Positions 53,398-61,782 of a stretch of 64,000 bases of DNA are shown here, in pieces. The position numbers were made by a program, and so were the translations under genes. Where the stretch lies: the NCBI GenBank assembly GCA_009842325.1, contig VYFQ01000035.1, positions 62,001 to 126,000 of the forward strand, read 5' to 3'. Source of the stretch: Acidimicrobiaceae bacterium. GTDB taxonomy: Bacteria; Actinomycetota; Acidimicrobiia; Acidimicrobiales; Aldehydirespiratoraceae. The notes below the pieces were generated by a model. The model did no database searches and was not told the DNA's origin. It saw only the letters and a list, made by a program, of their open reading frames with translations. Positions within the stretch are counted from its first letter, which is position 1. Each line of letters opens with the position of its first letter.

Positions 53398-54116
53398 GGT
53401 GCCGGCCCTACCCAAGGGTCGTGGACGGGCCTGATGACGATCGGTCCGATATCAATTCGACGGTCGGCGTGGACCAGGCTGGCCACCAGTTCGCCTACCC
53501 CGGTCGCGGGCATCATGCGGGCCCGCACAGCATCGGGGGCCTTGCCATCCCACAATTCCGTGTCGATCTGGGCCGGAGACAGTGTGATCACCCGAATGCC
53601 GCGGTCCCGTCCCTCCAGCCGCAGCACCTCGCCCAGCGCGTTGAGTCCGCCCTTGGACGCCGCATAGGCCGCGTTGCCCTCGAATGCCTGCACGGCAGCG
53701 ATGCTGCTGATGAGCACGATCTGGCCACCGGATTCGCTCAGAGCCTCCCAGCCGGCCCTGGTCAGGGCCATGACTGCGCTCAGGTTGACGTCCAGCACGC
53801 GTTGCCAGTGGTCCCGAGTGACCTCGGATGCCGGTGCCTTGTCGAACACGCCCGCGCTGTGCACCATCAAGTCGATCCGGCCGTGCTCGGCGAGGACCTC
53901 CGCGACGACCCGCTCGGGCTCGCCGGGCGCGGTCAGATCAGCCGCGATCGGTGTTGCGGGCCCGTCCAGTTCCGAAGCCGCGGCCTCGAGCCGGTCCCGC
54001 CGGCGGCCCACCAGCACGCATCGGGTGCCGCGAGCCGACAGAGAGGCCGCGCAGGCTGATCCGATGCCCGAGCCGCCGCCGGTCACGACGGCCACTGCGG
54101 ACTCGATGGCGGTCAT
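53394..54116 (-). CDS. Short-chain dehydrogenase/reductase (SDR)
   Basis: 240 residues. VVTGGGSGIGSACAASL binds NAD(P); VHSAGVFDKA, LISSIAAVQAFEGN and the catalytic YAASK (in AAYAASKGGLNALGEVL) follow. The C-terminal end is variant, without the usual VDGG block, and reads IDIGPIVIRPVHDPW. Between the mch homologue and the LLM gene it could be an alcohol or methylene-pterin dehydrogenase-like step, but nothing in the sequence settles that. It starts 7 nt after the mch stop. Confidence 0.88.
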   Translation of the reverse strand: MTAIESAVAVVTGGGSGIGSACAASLSARGTRCVLVGRRRDRLEAAASELDGPATPIAADLTAPGEPERVVAEVLAEHGRIDLMVHSAGVFDKAPASEVTRDHWQRVLDVNLSAVMALTRAGWEALSESGGQIVLISSIAAVQAFEGNAAYAASKGGLNALGEVLRLEGRDRGIRVITLSPAQIDTELWDGKAPDAVRARMMPATGVGELVASLVHADRRIDIGPIVIRPVHDPWVGPAP

Positions 54117-54123
54117 CGGCCGG

Positions 54124-55083
54124 TTACCCGAAGAATGATGCGGTCAGCACTTCGTAGTTGATGCGTCCCGCGCTGAAGGTCCGGCCGCTGGCCAGGTTGG
54201 TGAGGTGGATCTCGGCCGGGGAGTGCAGCTCTATGGGTATCTCGTAGAAGTCCCGGCCGGCGTCCTCGTAGATCTCGATGAACGGGCGTCCATAGGCCTC
54301 GCAGGCGACGGACACCACCTTGTCCACGATCTCGGCGCACTGGGCGTTGTCGGCTTCGACGGTCACGTTGGAGATGCCGCCGTACAGCAGGCTGTCGTTG
54401 ATGCGGCCCATCGAGATCAGGTCGTCGTCCACCAGGGGCGGCACCACGCCCAGGCCGTATGCGTAGCGCAGGCCTCGCAGGTCCATGCCCTCCTCGGCCA
54501 GGCGGTGAATCGACTGCTCCACGATGCGGGCCGCCACCTGCACCGCGGTCACCAGGCTGCGGTTGGGCGCGAACAGCACGTACAGGTCGCTGGGGGCCAC
54601 CCGACACGCGGAGGCGATCATGTCGGCCATGGCCTCCGGGATCGGCTCGGAGGTCTGTATGGCCACCACCGACTCGTGGTGGTCGTCGCGGTAGTCGATC
54701 CACTCGAAGTAGTGGTCGAGGCTGTCGCGGTTCAGGGCCCGCCCCGGCCCGGCCAGGATGGCGGCGTGCTCGGTGCCGGGAGCCTGGAGGCGCCATCCCG
54801 CGATCTGCGACGCCACACAAGCCTCGATGGGGTGGTCGATCATCACCCGCACCGCGGTGAGCATGCGCCCGGCCAGTTCGAAGGGCTCGTAGCTGACGAT
54901 GCCCAACCCCCCCAGGCTGGCCAGGGTGTAGAGCTGAGCGGCCCGCCAGCCTCCCTTGGCCTCCAGTCCCATGTCGATGACGGTCGTGCCGTTCCCGAGC
55001 CGGTCCACCGACACGCCCAGCGCGTCGGCCTCGTCGAGGATGACCCTCACCGTCTTCATTGCCTCACGGTTGACGCTGATCAT
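54124..55083 (-). CDS. mch: Methenyltetrahydromethanopterin cyclohydrolase homologue
   Basis: 319 residues, the family length. The N-terminus ISVNREAMKTVRVILDEADALGVSVDRLGNGTTVIDMG, DHPIEACVASQIAGWRL, GPGRAL, YEDD-like DYRDDHHESVVAIQ, SDLYVLFAPNRSLVTAVQVAARIVEQSIHRL and MGRINDSLLYGG, then GRPFIEIYEDAGRDFYEIP, follow archaeal and methylotroph Mch through the chain. The C-terminus, SGRTFSAGRINYEVLTASFFG, matches too. Mch opens the methenyl-H4MPT ring to formyl-H4MPT. No fae, mtdB or fhc gene is in the window, so a divergent or repurposed enzyme is possible. It starts 1 nt after an SDR gene stop. Confidence 0.84.
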   Translation of the reverse strand: MISVNREAMKTVRVILDEADALGVSVDRLGNGTTVIDMGLEAKGGWRAAQLYTLASLGGLGIVSYEPFELAGRMLTAVRVMIDHPIEACVASQIAGWRLQAPGTEHAAILAGPGRALNRDSLDHYFEWIDYRDDHHESVVAIQTSEPIPEAMADMIASACRVAPSDLYVLFAPNRSLVTAVQVAARIVEQSIHRLAEEGMDLRGLRYAYGLGVVPPLVDDDLISMGRINDSLLYGGISNVTVEADNAQCAEIVDKVVSVACEAYGRPFIEIYEDAGRDFYEIPIELHSPAEIHLTNLASGRTFSAGRINYEVLTASFFG

Positions 55084-55084
55084 G

Positions 55085-55861
55085 TCAGGCGGGGGTGGAC
55101 TCGCGGGCGCCTAACGCGGCGTCGACGGGGATGATGGCGCCGTTCAGGTAGCTGGCCTCCGGCGAGGCCGCGAACAGGATGGCCGCGGTGATCTCCTCGG
55201 GCCTTCCGAAGCGGCCCTCGGGGATGTGGCGCTGGATGGCGGCCTGAAGGTCGGGGTCCCGCATCCCGGCCAGCAGAGCCTCGGTGGCAATGAGCCCGGG
55301 CGACACCGCGTTGACCCGCACCCCTCTGGGACCCAGCTCCAGGGCCATGGCCCGGGTCAGCCCCTCGACCGCTCCCTTGGAGGCGATGTAGGCGCAGCGG
55401 TTGACCACCCCCAGGCGGGCCAGGATGGAGCTGACGTGGACGATGGCGCCCCGGCCCCGCTCCACCATGCCGGCCGCCGTCAGCTGGCTCAGCTGGAACA
55501 GCCCCCTGACGTTGGCCCGCCAGACCGTGTCGAAGGCCTCAAGCGACAGGTCGAACATCGACGAGCGGTCGATGAGGGCGGCGTTGTTGACCAGGATCGA
55601 CACCGGCCCCAGCGAGGCTTCCACCTCCTGAGCGAGACGGGCCACGTCGGTCTCGCGGCCGATGTCGGCCTGGAACACCTCGGCCGTGCCGCCTGCGTCG
55701 GCGATGGCTTCACGGGTGGTGGCCGCGCCGTCGGCGTCGCTGCGGTAGTTGACCGCGACCCGGGCACCCTCGGCTGCGAACGCTCTGGCGGTGGCCGCGC
55801 CGATGCCCCTGGACGAGCCGGTGATCAGCACGGTGTCGCCGTCGAAGCGATCAGGTCTCAC
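55085..55861 (-). CDS. Short-chain dehydrogenase/reductase (SDR)
   Basis: 258 residues. VLITGSSRGIGAATARAFA, VNNAALIDRSSMFD, HVSSILARLGVVNRCAYIASKGAVEGLTRAMALELG with the catalytic YIASK, and the C-terminal ASYLNGAIIPVDAALGA. It resembles 3-oxoacyl-ACP reductase/glucose-1-dehydrogenase-like SDRs. It lies between the lipoyl-protein gene (2-nt gap) and the mch homologue (1-nt gap) and so is co-translated with both. Confidence 0.92.
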   Translation of the reverse strand: MRPDRFDGDTVLITGSSRGIGAATARAFAAEGARVAVNYRSDADGAATTREAIADAGGTAEVFQADIGRETDVARLAQEVEASLGPVSILVNNAALIDRSSMFDLSLEAFDTVWRANVRGLFQLSQLTAAGMVERGRGAIVHVSSILARLGVVNRCAYIASKGAVEGLTRAMALELGPRGVRVNAVSPGLIATEALLAGMRDPDLQAAIQRHIPEGRFGRPEEITAAILFAASPEASYLNGAIIPVDAALGARESTPA

Positions 55862-55863
55862 GA

Positions 55864-56133
55864 CTAGCCCCCCGCAATTGTCGTCGCCTCGGCCTCGTTG
55901 TCGGCGATCACAGCTAGAACGGTGCCCACGTCGACGGTCTCGTCCTCGTCGACCAGGATCCGGGCCACCACACCGGCGCAGGGCGCCTCCAGGTCGTTCT
56001 CGACCTTCTCGGTCTCAACCTCGGCGATCACCTCGCCCTCGACCACGTGGTCGCCCTCGTCGACGTACCAGGCCACCACGGTGCCGTCCTCCATGGTCAA
56101 CCCCCACTTCGGCAATATCACATTGGTCGCCAT
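55864..56133 (-). CDS. Stand-alone lipoyl-domain protein
   Basis: 89 residues. NVILPKWGLTMEDGTVVAWYVDEGDHVVEGE leads to the lipoylated lysine in AEVETEKVENDLEAP (about residue 43); APCAGVVARILVDEDETVDVGTVLAVI is the second half. It has no E2 catalytic or subunit-binding region. It is encoded directly after E1 beta (26-nt gap), as in the first E1 locus at 8.9 kb. It is the likely acyl or electron carrier for E1 encoded here. Confidence 0.9.
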   Translation of the reverse strand: MATNVILPKWGLTMEDGTVVAWYVDEGDHVVEGEVIAEVETEKVENDLEAPCAGVVARILVDEDETVDVGTVLAVIADNEAEATTIAGG

Positions 56134-56159
56134 TCAGATTCTCCTCATGAATCGCTGGA

Positions 56160-57203
56160 TCAGTACTGGGCTGCGGTTGCGATGGCAGCGGCTATGTCGT
56201 CGGTGCCGGGGAGCACGATGTCCTCCAGGGGCACCGAGAAGGGGATGGGGGTGTCGAGGCCGTCCACCCGCACCACCGGGCCCCGCAACTGCGAGAAGCA
56301 CTCCTCGCTGATGCGGGCGCTCAGCTCGGCTCCGAGCCCGCCGATCCTGGGGGCCTCGTTGGCCACCACCACCCTGCCCGTCTTGGATGCCGAGGCCAGC
56401 ACGGTGGCCGCGTCGTAGGGCCGGATCGTCCGCAGGTCGACCACCTCGACCGAGATGCCGTCGTCGGCGGCCTTGGCCGCGGCGTCCAGCGCCATCGGCA
56501 CCATGCGCATGGCCGCCACGACGGTCACGTCGGTTCCCTCGCGGGCTATGGCGGCCGCCCCCAACGGGGTGGTGTAGTACTCGGGGGGCACCTCGGCCCG
56601 GCTGCGGTACAGCGCTTTGTGCTCCAGGAACAGCACCGGATCGTCGCTGTCGATCGACGCCAGCAGCAGGCCCTTGGCGTCGATCGGGTTGGACGGGGCC
56701 ACGATCACGATTCCGGGCACGTTGAGGAACCAGCCCTCCACGCTCTGGGAGTGGTGCGGCCCGCCCCCGAACCCGCCCCCGCAGGCGGTGCGGATCACCA
56801 GCGGAGCCTTGAACTGCCCGTCGAACATGTAGTGGAGCTTGGCCACGTTGTTGACCACCTGGTCGTAGCACTCGGCGATGAAGTCGGCGAACATGATCTC
56901 GGCCACCGGGCGCATGCCGACCATGGCCGCCCCTGCGCAGGTGCCGATGATGGCCGCCTCGGACAGGGGAGTGTCCCGCACCCGCTCGGGCCCGTACTTG
57001 GCCAGCAGGCCCTTGGTCACACCGAAGTCGCCGCCCATCTCGGCGATGTCCTCGCCGATGACGAACATCTCGTCGTGCTTGGCCATGGCCAGGTCCAGCG
57101 CATCGTTGAGGGCCCGGGTGAAGGCGACCTTGCGGACCCTGTCCCTAGCCTTGCGGGGAGTCCGGGCCGTGCGCTTGGGGGTTGCGGTGTCGGCGGCGGT
57201 CAT
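56160..57203 (-). CDS. 2-oxoacid dehydrogenase E1, beta subunit
   Basis: 347 residues from ATG 57203 (ATGA overlap with the alpha gene). It has a basic N-terminal lead, KVAFTRALNDALDLAMAKHDEMFVIGEDIAEMGGDFGVTKGL, RVRDTPLSEAAIIGTCAGAAMVGMRPVAEIMFADF, GGGPHHSQSVEGWF and VVDLRTIRPYDA, as in PdhB/AcoB/BkdB-type proteins. It forms the heterotetramer with the alpha subunit. The same enzyme class is fused in one gene at 6869-8935. Confidence 0.94.
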   Translation of the reverse strand: MTAADTATPKRTARTPRKARDRVRKVAFTRALNDALDLAMAKHDEMFVIGEDIAEMGGDFGVTKGLLAKYGPERVRDTPLSEAAIIGTCAGAAMVGMRPVAEIMFADFIAECYDQVVNNVAKLHYMFDGQFKAPLVIRTACGGGFGGGPHHSQSVEGWFLNVPGIVIVAPSNPIDAKGLLLASIDSDDPVLFLEHKALYRSRAEVPPEYYTTPLGAAAIAREGTDVTVVAAMRMVPMALDAAAKAADDGISVEVVDLRTIRPYDAATVLASASKTGRVVVANEAPRIGGLGAELSARISEECFSQLRGPVVRVDGLDTPIPFSVPLEDIVLPGTDDIAAAIATAAQY

Positions 57204-58177
57204 CGTGAGTCCACCTCCCATCCGACGTAGACGTCGGCGGTTGCCTTGGCCGGGTCGGGTTCCGGGCTCTCGAGGGCGAAGGCGATCCACTCCTCGATCA
57301 GTCCGGTCATCTCCTGCTCGACGGCCTCGAGATCGTTGGGGGCCACGCCCCGCCCGGCCAGGGTCTCGCCGGCCAGCATGATCGGGTCGCGCTCCTCCTT
57401 CCAGTACTTGACCTCGGCCTCGGGCCGGAACTCCCCGGCGAAGATCCCCTGCCAGCGCCAGGTCTTGAACTCCAGGAAGTAGGGCCCGGCACCGGAGCGG
57501 ATGTGCTCGACTGCGGAGCTCACCGCGGTCCAGGCCTCCACGATGTCGTTGCCGTCGACCTGCTGGCTGCTGAACCCGTAGCCCTGCACCATGTCGACGA
57601 TGTCGGCCGATGCGTGACCCTCGCCCACCGGCATGGAGATGGCGTAGCCGTTGTTGATGCAGGCGTAGAGCACCGGCAGGTCCCAGATGGCCGCCATGTT
57701 GAGGCTCTCATGGAACTCGCCCCGCCCCACCGTGCCGTCGCCGATGATGGCGCAGGCCACGTTGGGCTGGCCCCGCATCTTGGCGGCCAGCGCCACGCCC
57801 AGCACGGTGGCCATGTAGGAGCCCTCCACGGCGTTGTCACCGAAGTTCCCGACGGCGGGGTCGGCCGAGTGCAGGCTGCCGCCCTTGCCGCTGCACACCC
57901 CGGTGGCCTTCCCGAACAGCTCGGCCATGACCCGTTCGCCGTCGCCGCCGTGGCGCTGCTGGGCCAGGGCGTTGATTCCGTGGCACCGGTGGTCGGGGAA
58001 GAAGGTGTCGGTGGCCTTCAGGTGCCAGGCCAGCGCGGCCTGGGTCGCCTCCTGGCCGAGGCCAGTGTGCAGCATCCCGGGCACGTTGCCCTTCTCGAAC
58101 TCTCGCTCTAGCCCCTGTTCGAAGGCCCGTATCAGCCACATGTCGCGGTACAGGCCAAGCAGCGTCGACGTCTCCAC
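57200..58177 (-). CDS. 2-oxoacid dehydrogenase E1, alpha subunit
   Basis: 325 residues from GTG 58177, whose first base overlaps the stop of the flavin-reductase gene. LYRDMWLIRAFEQGLEREFEKGNVPGMLHTGLGQEA, KGGSLHSADPAVGNFGDNAVEGS and the ThDP motif IIGDGTVGRGEFHESLNMAAIW, then GYGFSSQQVDGNDI, are diagnostic. The phospho-regulation loop of mitochondrial E1 is absent, as usual in bacteria. Acetoin or pyruvate-like substrates are typical for close families. The substrate here is unknown. Confidence 0.94.
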   Translation of the reverse strand: METSTLLGLYRDMWLIRAFEQGLEREFEKGNVPGMLHTGLGQEATQAALAWHLKATDTFFPDHRCHGINALAQQRHGGDGERVMAELFGKATGVCSGKGGSLHSADPAVGNFGDNAVEGSYMATVLGVALAAKMRGQPNVACAIIGDGTVGRGEFHESLNMAAIWDLPVLYACINNGYAISMPVGEGHASADIVDMVQGYGFSSQQVDGNDIVEAWTAVSSAVEHIRSGAGPYFLEFKTWRWQGIFAGEFRPEAEVKYWKEERDPIMLAGETLAGRGVAPNDLEAVEQEMTGLIEEWIAFALESPEPDPAKATADVYVGWEVDSR

Positions 58178-58851
58178 TACGGCTCCTTCGGGTTGTCGAT
58201 GAACTCCGACCACGGAGTGCGGGCCAGGAAGTAGGCGCCATCGTCCACTGTGCGGAGATAGGTCCGCAAACCGAGCCGGCCGATGGGTCCGAGCCGCAGC
58301 GGGTCGATGCGGCCGTCGGGGTCAGAGATAGCGGCGTCGTAGGCGACCCACACCACCTCGGCGATGACCAGGTGGACCTCGCTGAAGATCCTCCCGGGCG
58401 TTCCGAGGTCGACCACCTTGCGCACCTCGCACTCGAGGCGGGCCAGAGCCTCGCCGATGGCAGGTGATGTGACCTTGGTGGCCGGCACCGGGGTCCAGCC
58501 GGCCAGTTCGTACTCGTCCACATCGCTCGGCGCCTCCATGGCCACCGTCTCGATCCGGTCGCGGAAGACCTCCGTGGTGACGTTCACCACGAAGTCGCCG
58601 CTGGCCATGGCGTTGTTGTAGGTGTCCTTGAGCTCCCCGGTCTCCCTGAGGCCCATGGTGATGCCGAGCAGCATCGGATCGCCGGTGATGGGCAGGTAGT
58701 AGCTCATGGGCGCGATGTTGGCCACGCCGGTGGGACTGCGGGTCGACACCATGGCGATGGGGCGGGGCACCACCAACTGCGACAGCATGAACTGCCGCTC
58801 CATCGGCGGGTGCTCGGCCGGGTCGAAGGTGACGGTCCGCTGTTGGTCCAC
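58177..58851 (-). CDS. Flavin reductase-like (FMN-binding split-barrel) protein
   Basis: 224 residues. LSQLVVPRPIAMVSTRSPTGVANIAPMSYYLPITGDPMLLGITMG, then DTYNNAMASGDFVVNVTTE, forms the FMN-binding barrel, and a C-terminal LGRLGLRTYLRTVDDGAYFLAR follows. Such proteins supply reduced flavin or bind FMN for another enzyme. It lies 36 nt after the Rieske oxygenase gene and could serve as its reductase partner, as no ferredoxin reductase is seen. This pairing is inference. Confidence 0.86.
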   Translation of the reverse strand: MDQQRTVTFDPAEHPPMERQFMLSQLVVPRPIAMVSTRSPTGVANIAPMSYYLPITGDPMLLGITMGLRETGELKDTYNNAMASGDFVVNVTTEVFRDRIETVAMEAPSDVDEYELAGWTPVPATKVTSPAIGEALARLECEVRKVVDLGTPGRIFSEVHLVIAEVVWVAYDAAISDPDGRIDPLRLGPIGRLGLRTYLRTVDDGAYFLARTPWSEFIDNPKEP

Positions 58852-58887
58852 GGTGCTGGTCCCGGCCGGTGTCGCGTGGTCGCCCGC

Positions 58888-60057
58888 TCAGGCGCCGTTG
58901 GCGGGCCAGTGCTCGCGGTAGCGCTTCACCAGCCAGCGGTTGAACTGCACCAGCGTCTCCTCCTGCCACGAGTAGCGACCGCGGGGCGCGAGATGCGAGT
59001 TGAGGCCCTGCTGCGTCATGGCGTCTACGTAGATGTCCTGTTCGTTGAAGTTGTTGACGCCGTCCTCGGCCGCCTTGAACAGGTAGTCGAACAGGGGGTC
59101 CTCCAGCGCCGATGGCTCCAGGCAGTAGCCGATGTGGATGGTGATGTTGCCGGCGTCCTGCGGGCTGATGATGAAGTAGGCCACCTCGTCGGGGACGATG
59201 GCCAGCGCCAGCGTGGGCGGGATCAGCACGAAGCCGCCCCGCTTGCGCTGGTCGGTGGTCAGGTTGGAGAACACGGGCAGGATGCAGCGCTGGGTGGGAT
59301 TGAACGAGCTGTCGATGTCGGTGAAGTGCTGGATCCGGCCGATGGCGCCGTCGTGGTCGTCCCAGGGCAGGAAGTCGTTCATGTGACTGGGAGCGAAAGT
59401 CTGGAGCGGGCCGTGCAGCCGGCTGGCGTGGTAGGGGTCGTTGAAGTTCTCCATCATGACCTTCCAGTTCCACGGAAGGTCAGGGATCGTCTTGCCTCCG
59501 AGGGTGGTCGTCGACTCCAGCCCGTAGTTGATGAGCATGTCGTCGATCTTGGTCATGGTCGGACCGAAGGGCGAGGCGTCGTGGTCGAAGTTGGCCATGA
59601 TGAACCCCTGCCACAGCTCCACCTTGAGCTGCGGCAGCGGATGGTCGGACCGATCGAAGCCCTCCGTCCGCTCCATGGCCGGCGTGCCCAGCAGCTCGCC
59701 GTCGAGCCCGTAGGTCCAGTGGTGGTAGGGGCACGTGAAGCGGCGGCAGTTGCCGGATTCCTCCGCGATGACCATGCCCCGATGGCGGCACACGGCCGAC
59801 ATGACCCGGAGTTCGCCGTCTGAGTCCCGGGCCGCGATCAGCGGTTCGCCCGCGATGGTGATGCAGCGGAAGTCGCCTGGCTCCTTCAACTGGTCGGCCC
59901 GACCCACACAGAGCCATTCACGCTGGAAGATGGCCCGCCGTTCGAACTCGTAGAATTCCGGCGAGGTGTAGAGGACCGGCGGCAGCAGCCGGGCCTCGCC
60001 CACCGGCCCGACGGAATCGGTGAAGCTGTCTAGGAGTTCGTCGGTCAGAACCGTCAT
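58888..60057 (-). CDS. Rieske non-heme iron oxygenase, large (alpha) subunit
   Basis: 389 residues. The Rieske ligands are Cys90-His92 (AVCRHRG) and Cys109-His112 (TCPYHHW). The iron site is in WNWKVMMENFNDPYHASRLHG. The C-terminal part (NFNEQDIYVDAMTQQGLNSHLAPRGRYSWQEE) resembles the SnsB/choline monooxygenase-like group. These enzymes may hydroxylate, demethylate or cleave. It is upstream of the flavin reductase, E1 and mch genes in one minus-strand unit. Its sequence differs from the Rieske protein at 49143, so they are not recent duplicates. Confidence 0.9.
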   Translation of the reverse strand: MTVLTDELLDSFTDSVGPVGEARLLPPVLYTSPEFYEFERRAIFQREWLCVGRADQLKEPGDFRCITIAGEPLIAARDSDGELRVMSAVCRHRGMVIAEESGNCRRFTCPYHHWTYGLDGELLGTPAMERTEGFDRSDHPLPQLKVELWQGFIMANFDHDASPFGPTMTKIDDMLINYGLESTTTLGGKTIPDLPWNWKVMMENFNDPYHASRLHGPLQTFAPSHMNDFLPWDDHDGAIGRIQHFTDIDSSFNPTQRCILPVFSNLTTDQRKRGGFVLIPPTLALAIVPDEVAYFIISPQDAGNITIHIGYCLEPSALEDPLFDYLFKAAEDGVNNFNEQDIYVDAMTQQGLNSHLAPRGRYSWQEETLVQFNRWLVKRYREHWPANGA

Positions 60058-60180
60058 GGCTCGTTCCTCACAGTGGCGCGCGTCGGGGAGGTGGTCAGCG
60101 TGCCGCTGAACCTAGTTGGTTGGCTCGCGGCGGCTGATATCGGGAGAGTCCAGACGACCCTGAGCAGAGGAAGCCCGCTC

Positions 60181-61773
60181 CTAGACAACTTGTAGGGCTG
60201 CTCCGACCTGTAGGCACCGGGCGTCGGCGTGGGGTGGGGCGACGATCTGCACCGCCGTGGGCCGGCCCTCGTCGAGTCCGGCTGGCACGACCAGAGCGGG
60301 ATTCCCGGTGACGTTGAACGGCAGGAAGTTGCGGGCCACCTTGTCGAGCCATAGGCGGTCGCCGTCGTCGAAGAAGGTGGCCGGATCGGGCGCGGAGGTG
60401 GGCGTGGCTGCGGTGACCAGGACGTCCACCCGCTCGAAGGCTGCGTCGAGGTCGCGCTGGACCAGACTGCGGGCTCGCAGCGCCCTCAGGTAGTCGGCGG
60501 CGCTGGTTCGGGCTCCGGCCGTGAGCCGGCAAGCGGCCGAGGGCGTGAACTCGCCGATGCGGTGGAGGTTGCTGGCGTGGTACGCGGCGAACTCCACCAC
60601 CGTGATGACCCAGGCGATGATGCCGGCCAACTCGGCGTGGGGGAATGGAACCGTCTCGACCGTGCAGCCGACTTGCTTGAGGCGAGCCAGCGCGCCGGAC
60701 AGGACTGTGGCCACACCGGGCGAGCTGCCTGCGGGGAGCCACCCGTCGACCACGCCGACGCGCGTGCCTCGAATCGACCGGGCCAGCGGGCCGTAGGCGG
60801 GCACGGGCTGATCGGAAGCGTAGGGATCGGTGTCGGATCCACCCGCGATCACGCTAAGCACCAACCCCAGATCCTCGACGGTGCGGGCCATGGGGCCGAC
60901 ATGGTCCAGCGTCCAGGACACACCGAAAACGCCGTCGCGGGGCACCCGGCCGAACGTGGGCTTGAGGCCGCTCACACCACAGTATGACGACGGCACCCGG
61001 ATGGACCCGCCGGTGTCGCTGCCGAGTGCCACCGGGAAGATCCCGGCGGCCAGGCCGGCGGCCGAGCCCGATGAGCTGCCCCCCGCCCACCGACCCGGGG
61101 CGGCGGGATTGGTCACGCCGTCACCGGTCTCGTCGCCGAAGGCGAACTCCGGGGTGGTCGTCTTGGCCAGGATCACCGCGCCGGCGTCCCGCAGCCGGGC
61201 CACGACGGTGGCGTCGGCGGGAGGGACGCGGCCCGCGTACAGGCTCGATCCCGCTGTCGTGGCCAGACCGGCCGTATCGATGATGTCCTTCACTCCGACA
61301 GGGACGCCTTCCAGCGGCCCGGCGTCACCTCTTCGCCACCGTTGGGCTGAGCGTGCCGCCTGTTCTCGGGCCGCGTCGTCGTTGCGGGTCACAGCCGCTC
61401 CGATGTCGGTGTCGTTGATGCGGGTGAGGCAGGCGTCGACCATTTCGACCGGGTTGAATGCCCCCGTCTGGTAGCCATCGAGTAGTGCTGCAGCACTGAG
61501 GTCGGTCAGTTCGTCTCCAACCTTGGCAGGTTCGCTCTCCGGCGAGGGACGGGACTCCTCGACGGTCCCGGATGCAGTCCGGGCCTTTGGCGGCCCGGCT
61601 TCAGAGATCCAGCGATCGCCTGCCGCGGGACCGACGGTGTTGGGGAACGGCTCGCTCACCGATCGCAGCGCGGCGAGCTTGTCGCCCAGCGTGGCCTGGG
61701 TATCGGCCGCCAGATTCAGAATGTCCTCGGGGATCGCGCTGCATCCCCTGGTGACCGCCCAATCGTCAACCAC
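60181..61773 (-). CDS. Amidase (amidase signature family) with N-terminal extension
   Basis: 530 residues, about 60-80 longer than a plain amidase at the N-terminus; the first 90 residues are acidic and poorly conserved in appearance (DRWISEAGPPKARTASGTVEES). The core has GVPVGVKDIIDTAGLATTAGSSLYAG (Lys), WAGGSSSGSAAGLAAGIF and GSDTGGSIRVPSSYCG (Ser nucleophile and cis-Ser). It hydrolyses an amide. The PhyH gene ends 9 nt upstream. It is a distant paralogue of the amidase at 17204. Confidence 0.92.
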   Translation of the reverse strand: MVDDWAVTRGCSAIPEDILNLAADTQATLGDKLAALRSVSEPFPNTVGPAAGDRWISEAGPPKARTASGTVEESRPSPESEPAKVGDELTDLSAAALLDGYQTGAFNPVEMVDACLTRINDTDIGAAVTRNDDAAREQAARSAQRWRRGDAGPLEGVPVGVKDIIDTAGLATTAGSSLYAGRVPPADATVVARLRDAGAVILAKTTTPEFAFGDETGDGVTNPAAPGRWAGGSSSGSAAGLAAGIFPVALGSDTGGSIRVPSSYCGVSGLKPTFGRVPRDGVFGVSWTLDHVGPMARTVEDLGLVLSVIAGGSDTDPYASDQPVPAYGPLARSIRGTRVGVVDGWLPAGSSPGVATVLSGALARLKQVGCTVETVPFPHAELAGIIAWVITVVEFAAYHASNLHRIGEFTPSAACRLTAGARTSAADYLRALRARSLVQRDLDAAFERVDVLVTAATPTSAPDPATFFDDGDRLWLDKVARNFLPFNVTGNPALVVPAGLDEGRPTAVQIVAPPHADARCLQVGAALQVV

Positions 61774-61782
61774 GTCCGGTTC

